This document shows positions 47,194 to 58,004 of a stretch of 64,000 nt of DNA, piece after piece (within the stretch, counting starts at the first letter, position 1; every line of letters starts with the position of its first letter). The notes under the pieces are model-generated. The model saw nothing but the letters and a program-made list of their open reading frames with translations. It had not been told where the DNA came from and searched no databases. Origin of the DNA: Tilletiaria anomala UBC 951. Its lineage: Eukaryota; Basidiomycota; Exobasidiomycetes; Georgefischeriales; Tilletiariaceae. The DNA lies in NCBI RefSeq assembly GCF_000711695.1, contig NW_013546990.1, positions 1-64,000 on the forward strand, given 5' to 3'. Made by a program: the position numbers and the translations under genes.

Positions 47194-50100
47194 ATGGCTG
47201 CGTCCGACATGGATGCTGGAAGCGATGCTGTGGGCGCCTCTAATCTTGAATGGATCTTGCGCCTGACACGCTCACAGCGGGAGGCAGTCACACATCCCGC
47301 CACAGATTCACTTCAAATCCTCGCTGGGCCCGGCTCAGGAAAGACGCGTACCCTGACGTGCCGAGTGGCATGGCTCGTCAATGTCCAGGGTATCCGACCT
47401 AAGGACATCATCGTCGTCACCTTCACAAACAAGTCTGCGAAGGAGATGATCGTGCGGCTGCGCCGGATGATTGGAGATGAAAGCACCGATGCGCTGTTCA
47501 TCGGCACGTTCCACAGCGTCGGCGTCAGACTGCTACGTGCCAATGGAAAACGGATACCCGGACTCGGCTCAAGTCGATTCTCTATTATAGACGAGGATGA
47601 CGCCATGAGGATGATCAAAGATGCGATTCAAACTAAGATCCGGAAGGATTTCGTGCCAGAAACTTACACGTACCGGCCCCCACCAAAGTTGGTCAAGCAA
47701 GACATATCGAGCTGGAAGGCAAAGTTCATTTCGCCTGCCGAGGCGATGGCCGCTGCTGAATGCGCCATAGAGCAGAAAGATCTCAAGCGGATCAAGGCCA
47801 GAGTATACGCGGAGTATGAGGCTGAGAAAAGGCGGCTCAATTTATTAGACTTTGATGACTTGATCTCAAAAACTATCGAGTTGCTCCAAGCCGACCCGAG
47901 CATTCTGTCCAACGTGAAGCATGGTATGTCTTCTGCGTGGCCGCTGAGGACTGCTTCCGCTCTTCTGATCTTCTTCCATTGTCAATCGCTTAAAAGTCTG
48001 CGTGGACGAGTTTCAAGACACGTCCAAATGTCAGTACGAACTCGTCAAGCTTTTCGCTGCATCGTGTCGTGCAATCACCACAGTGGGTGACACAGACCAG
48101 GCGATCTACTCCTGGCGAGACGCAGATCGGCGGAACATTGAGCTGATGAGAAAAGACTTTGGCCTGAAGAACAAGGATGCAGAAACTGCTATGGCGGATC
48201 CATCTGGAAATGGAGAGGGCAAAAGCAAGGCAAGCGACGATGCCAAGGCGGAAGATATGAGCGTCGAGCTGGAATCTGATCCATCAGGTTCAGGCGGCTG
48301 CAGCGTCATCAACCTCCAAGAGAGCTTCCGCTCAACAGCATCGATTCTGAATATGGCGCAGCGAATCATCGAGCAAGATCATACGCGTCCCATCCGTGTC
48401 TTGAAACCTGTGCATCCCATGGGGCACGGTGTTACGCTCTTACGTTGTGACTTCGCTGCCGATGAGGCCAGCCGGATAGTCAGCGAGATCAAGCGCCTCA
48501 TCGCCCAATCCGGCAACATGTTCAATCATGACGACTTTGCGATACTACTACGCACAAACTCGATGTCACGCCATATCGAGTCTGCGCTCAATGCAGCACA
48601 TATTCCTTACAGAATGGTCGGCAGTATCCGCTTCTTTGAGCGCAAGGAGGTGAAGGATCTCCTGGCGTATCTCCACCTTGCGGATAATCCTCAACACGAT
48701 GCTGCGTTCACACGGGCAGTCAACGTGCCGAAGCGTGGCATTGGCGACAAGAATCTGCAGCTGATTATTGTAGTCGCAAGGAGCAAGGGTATGACTGCGA
48801 TGGTGCTTGCAGAGCAGCTCGCAGCCGGACATGTTGAGGATGTTCGCTTCAGGTCTAATGTGATCAACAGATTGCGCGAATTTGTATCGCTCGTGCAACG
48901 TGTAAGGAAAATGGCACGCCAGCAAAAACCGGTCTCTTTGATCATCAAGTGGTTGGTGCTTGCATGCGGTTACGACCGCCACATCGCCAACGAAGACAAC
49001 GGGGATAATAGTAGGAAGATAATCCTCGAGCTTGTCAACTTTGCTGCCGACATGGACGGTATTCAGCCTCTTTCAGCCAGCGCAAGCAAGGAAAGGAGCT
49101 TCGCGGGTAGCCAGGTGCTCCAGGCTTCACAAGGCGCAGCATCTTCTCTTTCCTCCAGACGAACTGGTCCACCTCGTAATTTCGAGGATAGCCAGCTATT
49201 CCAAGAGGACAGTAGCGAAGATGGCCAGGCGTTCTCTCAGGACAAAAAGTCGCTGGAAGATATGCTCAATGAATGGGCTGGCTCCATGGACTTCGGTAAT
49301 GATGGTCCTGATGCTGATGAAGAGGAGGAAGTGCTCCAAGGCAAGGCGAACGATTGTGCTTTGGTCTCTTACGGTGATTCGGTTGCGGAGCGAGAGCTGG
49401 AAAAGCTGCGAACTTTTTTGAATACCACAAGCATCACTGACACCGGGGCGAACGAGGAGAACACCCCCAAGGTCACGATCTCTACTTGTCATTCTGCTAA
49501 AGGGCTCGAATGTGAGTGCTAGCAGAGTCTTACAGTTTAACCAGCCTTCTGCCTAATGCATCTCGCTCCGCAGGGCCTGTTGTCTTTATCGGGGGCTGTG
49601 AGAACGGCAGATTTCCGCTAGTCGCCTGCACCACTACTAGCGCGATTTTAGAGGAGCTTCGTCTACTTTACGTGGCGATGACTCGTGCGCAAACAATCCT
49701 CTATCTTACGTACTGCACGGTGCGACAAGAAGGAACCTCCGGTAAACCTCTCTCTCTTGAGCTTACGCCCTTCATCGCGGGTAAATCCGCCGCGCCACCG
49801 CCAGTTCCCTCGAAGAATACAAATAAACCTGCCCAGCCCGAGTATGAAGAAGATCCGAGCCGTCTCAGAATGGCGAACCTTGAAGGCCTGTTCAAGAGGC
49901 TCCCTCCTCGAATTGAGCCTGATCAAGTCAAGGAAATAGCACATGTCATCGAGAGGCAAGCACCCAGCAAAGAAATCGTGATCCTGGCCACCGCCGAACA
50001 CAAGCAGCATGTCGAAGAAGAGAAGCGAAGGAGAGCCGAACAGCATGCAGCCCGGTATGGCTCATCTGTACCGATTTTCGGGGCATCACAGCCAGTGCCG

Positions 50101-50559
50101 CAGATCGCGCGCCAACACTGCTCAACCCAGAGCAGCATGCCGTCACGGGCGTCAACAGCTCCACATGTGGTCACGCAGCGATCGGTCGACACCGCAATGT
50201 TGCTGCATGGCCTGCCTCCAGGAACAGAGGTCATGATGCGCCGAAAGCCCAACCATGTCAAAGCTGCGCCTACCTTCACAAACGCGGTGCGGTTGCAAGC
50301 ACGACCTGAAGATCTCATCAGCCTCGTCAGGCCAGACGGAACTGCCCCTCGGCCTGCTGCAAATCTTGCCAGCTTTCAGAGCGATAGCAACAGCAGTGTA
50401 CGTGAGCTGCTTAGCCTCTTACCCGCGGACGACGCGTCTATGCAACGCCTGCTCACAGAAGCCACACAGAGCGGTGCACGTACAGATGGTAAACGATCTG
50501 CAGCCCTGAGGCTCAGCCAAGCTCGCGGGGGGAAGAAGGTGAAGAGTGAACCCCAATGA
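47194..50559 (+). CDS. SRS2: Srs2-type UvrD-family DNA helicase
   Basis: Predicted 1076-aa 3'-5' superfamily-1 helicase that strips Rad51 filaments and limits unwanted recombination. Exons: 47194-47923, 47997-49511, 49574-50559, all introns phase 1. Motifs: Q-motif region LTRSQREAVTHP, Walker A AGPGSGKT (44-51), Ia VTFTNKSAKEM, GTFHSVGVRLLR, motif II DEFQDT (about 247-252), motif III VGDTDQAIYSWR, motif IV LQESFRSTASIL, FERKEVKDLLAYL, motif V TCHSAKGLEC|WPVVFIGG and VI EELRLLYVAMTRA. An acidic Ser/Gln-rich insert of about 120 residues (SRRTGPPRN, DSQLFQEDSSEDGQ) lies in domain 2B. The C-terminal 300 residues are less conserved. Yeast Srs2 binds SUMO-PCNA at its extreme C-terminus; I see no clear PIP or SIM motif here. 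Confidence 0.95.
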
Positions 50560-50583
50560 AAGCAAGTGCAAATGTGGAAATAC

Positions 50584-50601
50584 TATATATATATATATAT
50601 T
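50584..50601. repeat. (TA)n dinucleotide tract
   Basis: Nine TA units immediately downstream of the SRS2 stop codon, probably in its 3' untranslated region or terminator zone. Confidence 0.85.
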
Positions 50602-52848
50602 GGTCTCGAGCACAGACCGTGGACAATGTTGGATCATTAATGGACTTTGTCGCATGCCTTGCCCAACGTGAACAGTATCTCTTCGTCCTTTTTATCAAAA
50701 ATTTGACTGAGTCATGGAATCATGAGTTCAACATGTTAGTGTGTATGACCTATTTTTAGTCAACTATTGATTGCCTATATTATTGAATACCTATTGTCAG
50801 ATGATTTGAGTAATAACCAAGTTGACATGCGACGCAATGTTGGCCCTCGCATCTCACATGAGATCTCGCTATCTCACATCTTAACTACAAATAATTGTAT
50901 GTTATGCATGATCGGTAGGGAAATGTTCCACACCGACAGAGCAAACTGTGCCAGTGCCGGAATGCAGGACAGTCCGAGGCCGATGAAGTTGAGCGAATTT
51001 GAGTCCATCTCCTATTTAGCGGGCATCGGTACAAAATAGCAATCTGGAGATTGTGTAGTTAGTCAGTGGCCAGATGAGTACTCAGTACTCAAAAGTAGTC
51101 AGTCGCGTCCAGTCAAGTGTAACCAGTCTGTACAGAAGTGAATAGTGAAGAGGGTCGGGCAACCGGGCTGGCTCAAAGCTGAGCGCTGAGCTTGTACATC
51201 GTATCAGTCCTCCAAGCTAGAGATTTTGAACGTGCACTCGTAGCTTGACCAAGTCAGCCTGAAACAATGCAGTGCTTCTCGCTCGCCGCATATTCCAGTT
51301 GGACAAGGGGAGTGTGAGGGATATCATTTTCGGCATTCCTCACATCCGCAAAAGACCTTTCAGCGCCACCTTGAGGTGAGAACACTTGGTGCAGGGCGAC
51401 GTGAGCAACACAGAGCGTATGACTAGCGCTGTTACGTGAAGAGCAAACCTTACAAGGAATTCGACAGCTAGAGGAGCTGCCACCAGACGACGTCCTGCTG
51501 ACTGAAACGATCATAGCACGCACCGAGGTCAAATGAAACCATTTCTTGTGTTCATGGGATTGAAGCCAGCGGCTTACGACGACTTGCATGAGATTTACTC
51601 GTATGAAGTGGCGCATGACCTTGAACTAGCGCGTGTGCTTCCAGGCCGTGCCCGAGTCAAGAATCGAGAGGAGTATAAGGCTCGGATGAAATGATTCCCT
51701 CACGGTGAGCTATGATTGCACCTGACAACAATTGACAGCTACCTGCCCATCCTGTTCGAGTGTTACTTACAGACAGTATCATATATATAAATTTGTCTAT
51801 ATCGACAGAATTTAACGTCGAGCCGAGCAATTCGGCAATGCCGAGCCCGTCTCCATCTTTTCAATTTGGCTTCTGGAGCAATACTGTCTTGGTGATAGGT
51901 GTCAAGCGACTGAGAAGGAGGCAGCAACCTATGAAACAAGGCTTTTGGAAAGGTTTCGTGCATCGCCCAGCGCAGTTCAACCAGAGCTACATGACCTGGC
52001 TCATGAAATGGCAGGATAATCATGTCAAGGTTTTAAGCGCATCTTTGAGCACCTGATTGTGCTCATCGGCTGCTTGCCGATCCAAGATATCCTCGAATAT
52101 GTGCAAGAGACTTTGGTTGTCCTATTTCATTATCCGATGCTGCATTCCTGGTAATTACCGGCCCAGGAGTTGGCACCATGCGGAAGCGTCTGGACTTTAC
52201 CCGCGAAGCTTTAAAGCGCTGGCCGATGTCCGTGAGTTGGGCGTGTCCGTCAATTTCTGGCTGTTGCGGATGCAATGTTCTTCCATGCGTTGATATGTCC
52301 AGGCGAACTCGGATCCAAGAAACAGAGAATGCTCTCCGAGGCTTCACCTCGGCAACCCCGACTCCAAGTTCGACAAACTACATGCTCCTATTTCCGGGTG
52401 CCGATTCCGACCTGATTCGAGCACCCAACTGCCCCGCAACCATCCAAGCGATACGAGGGCGATACAGCCTCACCAACGACTATTCCTCCATGGGTGATGA
52501 GAAGCGCGCACTAGGATCCTCCGCTACCAGGTTCATGCATGCTGACCGTCGTGAATCTTCGTCTCCACATCGGAAAATAGCTTTTAACATCTGCTGCACA
52601 GCTACTGTACAACATTTCCTCGGCAATCTTTTCACGACAGGTTCGTAATGTTTACGCGGATGGCCGCCGAGAATGGTAACTGTGGGAGAAAATTGAAATA
52701 CAAGAAGAATACAACACCGATGTGGAGCGGCCATGACCTCATTTTTATGGACCAACAATTAGGAGCAACCACGCACCAGAGTAAGGGAAACTCGCGTCTG
52801 ATGAAAGCTGCGACTGGGAAGCGGCTGAGGAAGAACCGTTCGATCGTT

Positions 52849-52866
52849 GTAAACACAATTGTTTAC
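52849..52866. repeat. inverted repeat of GTAAACA cores
   Basis: GTAAACA and its complement TGTTTAC separated by 4 bp (CAAT). GTAAACA is the core site of forkhead factors. No gene starts nearby, so significance is doubtful. Confidence 0.4.
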
Positions 52867-54555
52867 ACTTACAAGTCAACTCGCGTTAGCCAGTGCAATT
52901 TGGCGCTTGGTCGATGGCTACTAGGTTACAACATGACAGGAGAGCGATGAACGGTAGCTGCCTTCGAAGACGTTGATCTGATCACCTGCTTGTACTTGAA
53001 CAGGACTGCGAGAAGAATTTCGCGCTTGATTGGAGCGAGCCGGACCCAGACCACGGGCCGGATTGGTAGGAATCCTGATGTACAAGTTTGGAGCCACATG
53101 GGGGATATCCATGCCCTTGCAATTTGCGCAACCTCTTCACGGAGCTTCTCGGCCCGCGACTGTCAAGGAGGCGTGCTGAGGCTGAAGCAGCAAAAATACT
53201 GGAGGAGATGTGTGGTCGGTGAGGCTCTTGCGTTATGTCCGGATCTGCGCTGCCCATCACTGCTGTTGCTTCTAGGGAGACTCCACGGTGTGTCGGCATT
53301 TACACTCGATGAAACGATATGCGGCCAATATTGGGTTGCAGTGTGTCAACTACAGAGAAAGAAGAAGTTTATCGAGTTGGCATTCCCGCAGAGAAATTAA
53401 TCTGCACAACCCTGGGCGCACGGGGTCTTGGAGCAGCAAAGTGCAACAGCTAAGTCCGATACTTTGGCACGGAATTCAGTGAGGGACAGTACGCCTGAGC
53501 CGTCCAAGGTACTATAGCCTAAGCTGCACCCCTCGCATTAGTCGTTTTCTGCGTGGTTTGACTCGACACAAACATAAATATTGGACCAGATTGGCGAGGA
53601 GACCTGACAATGGTGAAGACATTTACGCCCTTCCAAAGGTTCCAATGAGGGGGCAGGCCATTAAATCTCAACTTTGAAAACGCTCCAGCCCATTAATCTT
53701 CAGGCTCAAGGCACGCATGCTCGAGTGGCTGGTGCAATCGCTTTTTGTCTTCCTGGTTTTGCACTCTTGTTTCTCATCTGAAACCTCAACAACTTAAAAG
53801 GGTTGACTGCATGCTCCCTGGGAGTACACATGCTGCTCACATTGATGCATCAACCAGAGAGCCCATTTGCGGCCTCGAGCTAGCAATTCTGAGTCCTGCT
53901 CCATGACAGCTTTTTATGCTATACCCGACTTAAGCATCTCAGTTGTTCCGCACTGTTCGGTTTGCCTCACCTTCCAAGTTCCCATGACAAGTAATCCCGG
54001 AGACCCCCAGAGTATGACGCAAGGGCCATAATAATATGATGTTAGGGGCCTCATGAGATTCAAATGTTCTCAGATGATAGGTCTTTTTAATGTCTGTCTT
54101 GACATGGGCCGGTGCGCAAAGTTAGGCTGGTCCGCCGGGACCGCAGGTCATTTGTCATCAAGAGGTAAGAGCCTAAGACTCATCGCTCATCCTGCCCACC
54201 ACTCGACAGGATCGCTATTTCTGGAGACGTATCGAAATGACGGGCTTGCAACCGTTTGTCAGCGTTGTGAATCAATGACTCTACTCCGTAGAACGTTGGG
54301 CTCTTCGCAGTTGCCGGGACCATTTCAGATGCTCTTATCACCGTCCAAGTTGAATTGTCTCTGTCATCAACAGAAGCGATTCTCTCAATTGCTGCCTGGG
54401 CACCTTTCTCACTTTAGATGCTCGTTAAAGTACAAAAGGTTTCTGCATCTATCCTCATATCCCTCTCCCAGTTTACCTTACTACGTTGTGTTGGCTGTGC
54501 TCCTTGCTTCTACTGGCTGCTTAGCATCATCCAGACGACCGACAAACGTGTCACC

Positions 54556-56056
54556 ATGGCGCAGCTTCTCAAACTCCTCGCGAAGAGGAATACTGCGGTA
54601 GCTTCGAACCCCCCCAATGCAAACATTGCCATCAGTGAGTTTGAGTTCGTCACTGTGGACTTTTTTGGTTCGTCACCGTCAACTCCAGATGTACAGAGGT
54701 AATGACGTTTTCCATCCAGGCGAAAATGGTAGTTCTTTCCTTTGGGCCTGGTTCTGCATCTTCATGGTATTCCTGCTCGTGTTCACTGTATGGTCATACA
54801 CGACACGTCGCGCGGGCCGTCGGGTCTTTCACTGGCTTGCAGTGAGTCGCGATACCCTTTTTAACGGGTGGTAGGATGCATATGCCGAGCTTACCAATAT
54901 TCACGTCCGCGACAGGTGTTCATCATGATGGTATCCACGCTGAGCTACTTTCTGATGGCGAGCGACCTAGGGTCAACACCCATACACGTCAGATTTAACG
55001 ACCCGACGAGCTTCACACGGCAGGTGTGGTACGTGCGCTACGTCGATTGGGCACTCACAGTACCGGCTATGATGCTCCTCCTGACTTTGGCCACTGTGCG
55101 TATCTCATTTTTCTTCCACTTCTGTGAAGACTCACTGACGCCATTTGTTCCTATATGTACAGGCGCTGCCTGTCTCGGAGATCATCTGGATCATGTTCCT
55201 CTCCTTGTTCATGATCATCTGCTGGCTTGTCGGCGCATTGATCCGTTCCAACTACAAGTGGGCACTTTTCATTTTTGCCGTCATCACATACTTCTGGTTG
55301 TTTATGCACCTTTGGACGGTTGGAGTCCGAGGCGCCCGGATACTTGGTCGTGAGACCCGCAGTCTCTTCCTCGGCAGCACGATCTACCTGTTCTTCTTCT
55401 TTTTCCTCTACCCGATCGCCTGGGGACTGTGAGTGGCAATTTGACACACCTGAAGTGCTCATCTGACACCGTGGTATCTCATCACTGCACGCAGCTCTGA
55501 GGGCGGCAACCGTATCACACCCACAGCCGAGGTCGTCTTCTACGTGAGTACCTAGCCTTGTGCCTGTTGCATCACTGCGTCGGTCGGTTGATTAACCCGT
55601 CCTGTATGCCTATAGGGCATCCTTGACCTTTTCACCAAGCCCATATGGCTGACCTTCCACATGTGGAGACTCAATCGAATTGACTACGACATTTTCCACC
55701 TGGCATCTGGCAAAACGACCTTTGCCGGCGTCGAAGCTCAAGAAGCCCGTGCTCTAGAGAAACAGGCCGAGGGCACTAGTGCCGCAGCTGCTGCCCCTGC
55801 AGTTTCGGCTGCTGGCACGGAGGATCACCACGGTCATGCTGCGCACGGCACCTTGGGCCAAGGTCACGGCCACGGTCACAACCAAGGCCACGGCCACAAC
55901 CAAGGCCACGGTCACAACCAAGACCACGGTCACAACCAAGGCCACGGTCAAAATCTTGGTCAAGGCCATGTCGGCCACAGCGCTCCAGTCTATGCACATG
56001 ACAGCACTAGCGGACAGGCCACTCAGCACGAGGAAGTCGGGCAGGTAACGGCCTAG
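54556..56056 (+). CDS. microbial-type opsin with histidine-rich tail
   Basis: Predicted 378-aa seven-helix protein of the fungal rhodopsin/ORP family. Exons: 54556-54634, 54720-54841, 54916-55095, 55163-55428, 55495-55543, 55616-56056; phases close. Helix C reads VRYVDWALTVPAMMLLL: R108, the counter-ion D111, W112 and T115 match bacteriorhodopsin R82, D85, W86 and T89, but the proton-donor position (D96) is L122. Helix F has LYPIAW (Y210, W214) with Phe where bacteriorhodopsin has W182. Helix G has GILDLFTKP with D236 and Lys240 at exact Schiff-base spacing. So retinal binding is possible, while efficient proton pumping is unlikely; a sensory or slow-cycling role, or a membrane-stress role as in ORP/Hsp30 proteins, is inferred. 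After helix G an Ala-rich linker leads to tandem GHGHNQ repeats (about residues 297-330). Confidence 0.92.
55868..55957 (+). repeat. 18-bp tandem repeat coding GHGHNQ
   Basis: Four full 18-bp units (GGCCACGGTCACAACCAA type) from 55868 to 55939 and one degenerate unit after them. One unit has Asp instead of the first Gly. The units differ only at a few silent or single-residue positions, pointing to recent expansion. Confidence 0.9.
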
Positions 56057-56400
56057 CTTGCGAGTCCTCCACAGTCAAACAGGGCATTGCTCCAATTTCT
56101 CCATTCCATTTTAAGCTTCTTCGCCTTCGGCCAGCCGGCGCGGTACCTGTCATCCCCTGCCTGGCGATACATGGTCGCTGAGCCCCACATTTTAAGATAC
56201 ATACCATTGAAGCGCTGTACTAGACAAATTGCTACAACCTGCCTCATTGCCAGAGCGATCCGCCTGAGTCTTTCTTGATTGGCCTGTTGCACAATTGTTA
56301 TTGGATCCTCAGGATTGCGCCACAATTCCTGCATTTTCCTTTGGTCCGGTATATCCGGCACCCTCAGACTGGCATCGAATCGCTCGGGGAGCCCAAACAC
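56053..56400 (-). CDS. doubtful hypothetical ORF, 115 codons
   Basis: A minus-strand frame that overlaps the opsin stop by a few bases. Its composition looks protein-like (DIPDQRKMQELWRNPED, ANQERLRRIALAMRQ), and the sequence upstream continues protein-like in a different frame (YDELQVNRNETIKVYLK). No family recognised and it begins with a non-ATG codon. It may be the decayed end of a gene or chance. Confidence 0.2.
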   Translation of the reverse strand: MFGLPERFDASLRVPDIPDQRKMQELWRNPEDPITIVQQANQERLRRIALAMRQVVAICLVQRFNGMYLKMWGSATMYRQAGDDRYRAGWPKAKKLKMEWRNWSNALFDCGGLAS

Positions 56401-56514
56401 GTTTCAAGTACACCTTTATGGTCTCATTCCTGTTGACCTGGAGTTCGTCATAGTCATCGTCGCAAGTGTCTTCCCATGCATGTCATTTTGCGCGCTATAC
56501 AAAGCATTGGACAC

Positions 56515-57831
56515 CATGGCTGACAGGCCGCAGCGCGTTCCAAGGACGCTAGGGTATGCGACGGATTGGCAACATTTTCGGGCTCAACATTCAACGCAGC
56601 GCCCTACATGGCACTCCGAGCCTCGTATCCGGCCTATGGTTGGAGACTTGTTTCCCAGTATTATGTTACGGGAACTCCGAATGCCGCCCCACTAGTGGAC
56701 AATGAAGTGGTGGAAATCAAGGCCAAAATGATAAACGATATACGATGGGATTGTGCTCGGAACCTGGTATGTGGACCAGCCGGATGACCCACAGGCGTGA
56801 ACTCTGCTGGTCACAAGTTCAGCGTTCGACGTGCGCGTTCTGCACAGGCATCGCGAAGTTGGTGCTTCTGCCATACTTTGGAAAAGTCACCGGGATCGAA
56901 CTATCGTCATCGATACTCGCCAAGGCCATACGTGAGCCAAACTACCAGTCCTTGGACCCTGCTCTCCGTCCGCCACCACTGCAAGAAGTAGCGCTGGAAG
57001 TTTTGCGATTACAGCGAGACAGCCAAACAGGAACCCCAGGAAAATTAGAGTACCTGGAAGACAACGCCTTGACTCTCAAGAATTGTCCGGCTGCACACGG
57101 CGCACCTTCCGCCGATGTTCCTGAAGCGGCTCGGGTGGATCTCATCTTTGCATGCCAAGCTGCGCATTGGCTCATACCGTACTCCCAGCTCTTCCCCCTT
57201 ATCTATATGGTACCTCGTCCGAAAGGCTTGATATTCTTTGTCGGCTACTCGGGGCTCTTCCTGCCCGCCTATCCTTCATTGCCCGTCCACTCATCAGCAA
57301 CTTCAGTGGCGGCCAACCGTCGCCACACTCTGGCGACGGCGTCGGAGGGTACTGGAGCAGCCGAGACGATCGATTGTGTATCAGGGTTTGAGAGCCATCC
57401 CCTTTCCCTAGGAGCGGTGTAGCCACATATCTAACCCGCCGCGGTGGGACGCGAGGACAACGCAACGGAGAGTATTCTCCACTCCTGGCCAGCCAGGGGC
57501 GCGCATCGAAAATTGGTGGGCGTCACACGACCAGCTCGGTCTTGACGAGCGGGGAGCGGCAACAAATCTGGCCATGAACTAGAAAGTGGACTGAGACGCA
57601 TTTGCTGGGTACCGCTCCACGTGGCGCTCGATACACAGCTACACCACCGCTCATCCGGGCGCTGCCGAACGATACGGTGGCGGGACGGCGAACCTGGCTG
57701 CTATATTCTTGCAGCGCATCAAGGGAGGCATGCTCGCGTCTGAGCAGACAAACTATGGTAGCAAGGCACAGCTCACCAAGGAGATTGAAATCCACTGGTC
57801 GCCGCAGGTCAATGCCATCAAAAAGCGGTAG
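56515..57831 (+). pseudogene. decayed SAM-dependent methyltransferase (Crg1/Tmt1-like)
   Basis: Remains of a trans-aconitate-methyltransferase-like gene. Ordered family blocks are all present but in different frames: TFSGSTFNAAPYMALRASYP (about 56569), the SAM loop DLCSEPG|GIAKLVLLPYFGKVTGIELS across a still-consensus intron 56767-56847, ACQAAHWLIPYSQLFP and GLIFFVGYSGLFLPAYPS, then FIARPLISNFSGGQP, YWEQPRRSI, and finally SIHSYTTAHPGAAERYGGG to an ending WSPQVNAIKKR at 57831. At least three frame changes and two in-frame stops (in the stretch before DAFAGYRSTW) separate them and no introns can bridge these. The motif normally LDLGCGTG is also altered to LDLCSEPG-like. The ordinary family length is about 300-400 aa. 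The gene is judged non-functional, but sequencing error could explain part of it. Confidence 0.82.
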
Positions 57832-58004
57832 CTGCGGATCCACGCTGACCTATAGGCACACGAGCAGGGGCGAGGGGTGATACGTGTATCTGGGAGTCAT
57901 CGCAACGAATTCCTTGAGCATGTGCGATGAACACCAGCGCATTCAAAAGCTTGCTAAATTTCAAAACTTCCATGTACATACACTCTCCACAAGCCCAGGA
58001 TGTG

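Larger units (their letters stand above)
50560..54555. other. 4-kb gene-poor, AT-richer region between SRS2 and the opsin gene
   Basis: No gene could be supported. It begins with a (TA)n tract and is less GC-rich than its surroundings up to about 51100. Between about 51900 and 52700 the + strand shows protein-like stretches in changing frames (for example ALADVRELGVSVNFWLLRMQ) that may be a decayed gene of unknown family. An inverted repeat of forkhead-like cores lies at 52849-52866. The last 500 bp before 54556 should hold the opsin promoter. Confidence 0.5.

Noticed and set aside
52178-52648. 156-codon + frame in the gene-poor block
   Set aside because: No domain; the more protein-like peptides nearby lie in other frames, so it is not a whole gene.
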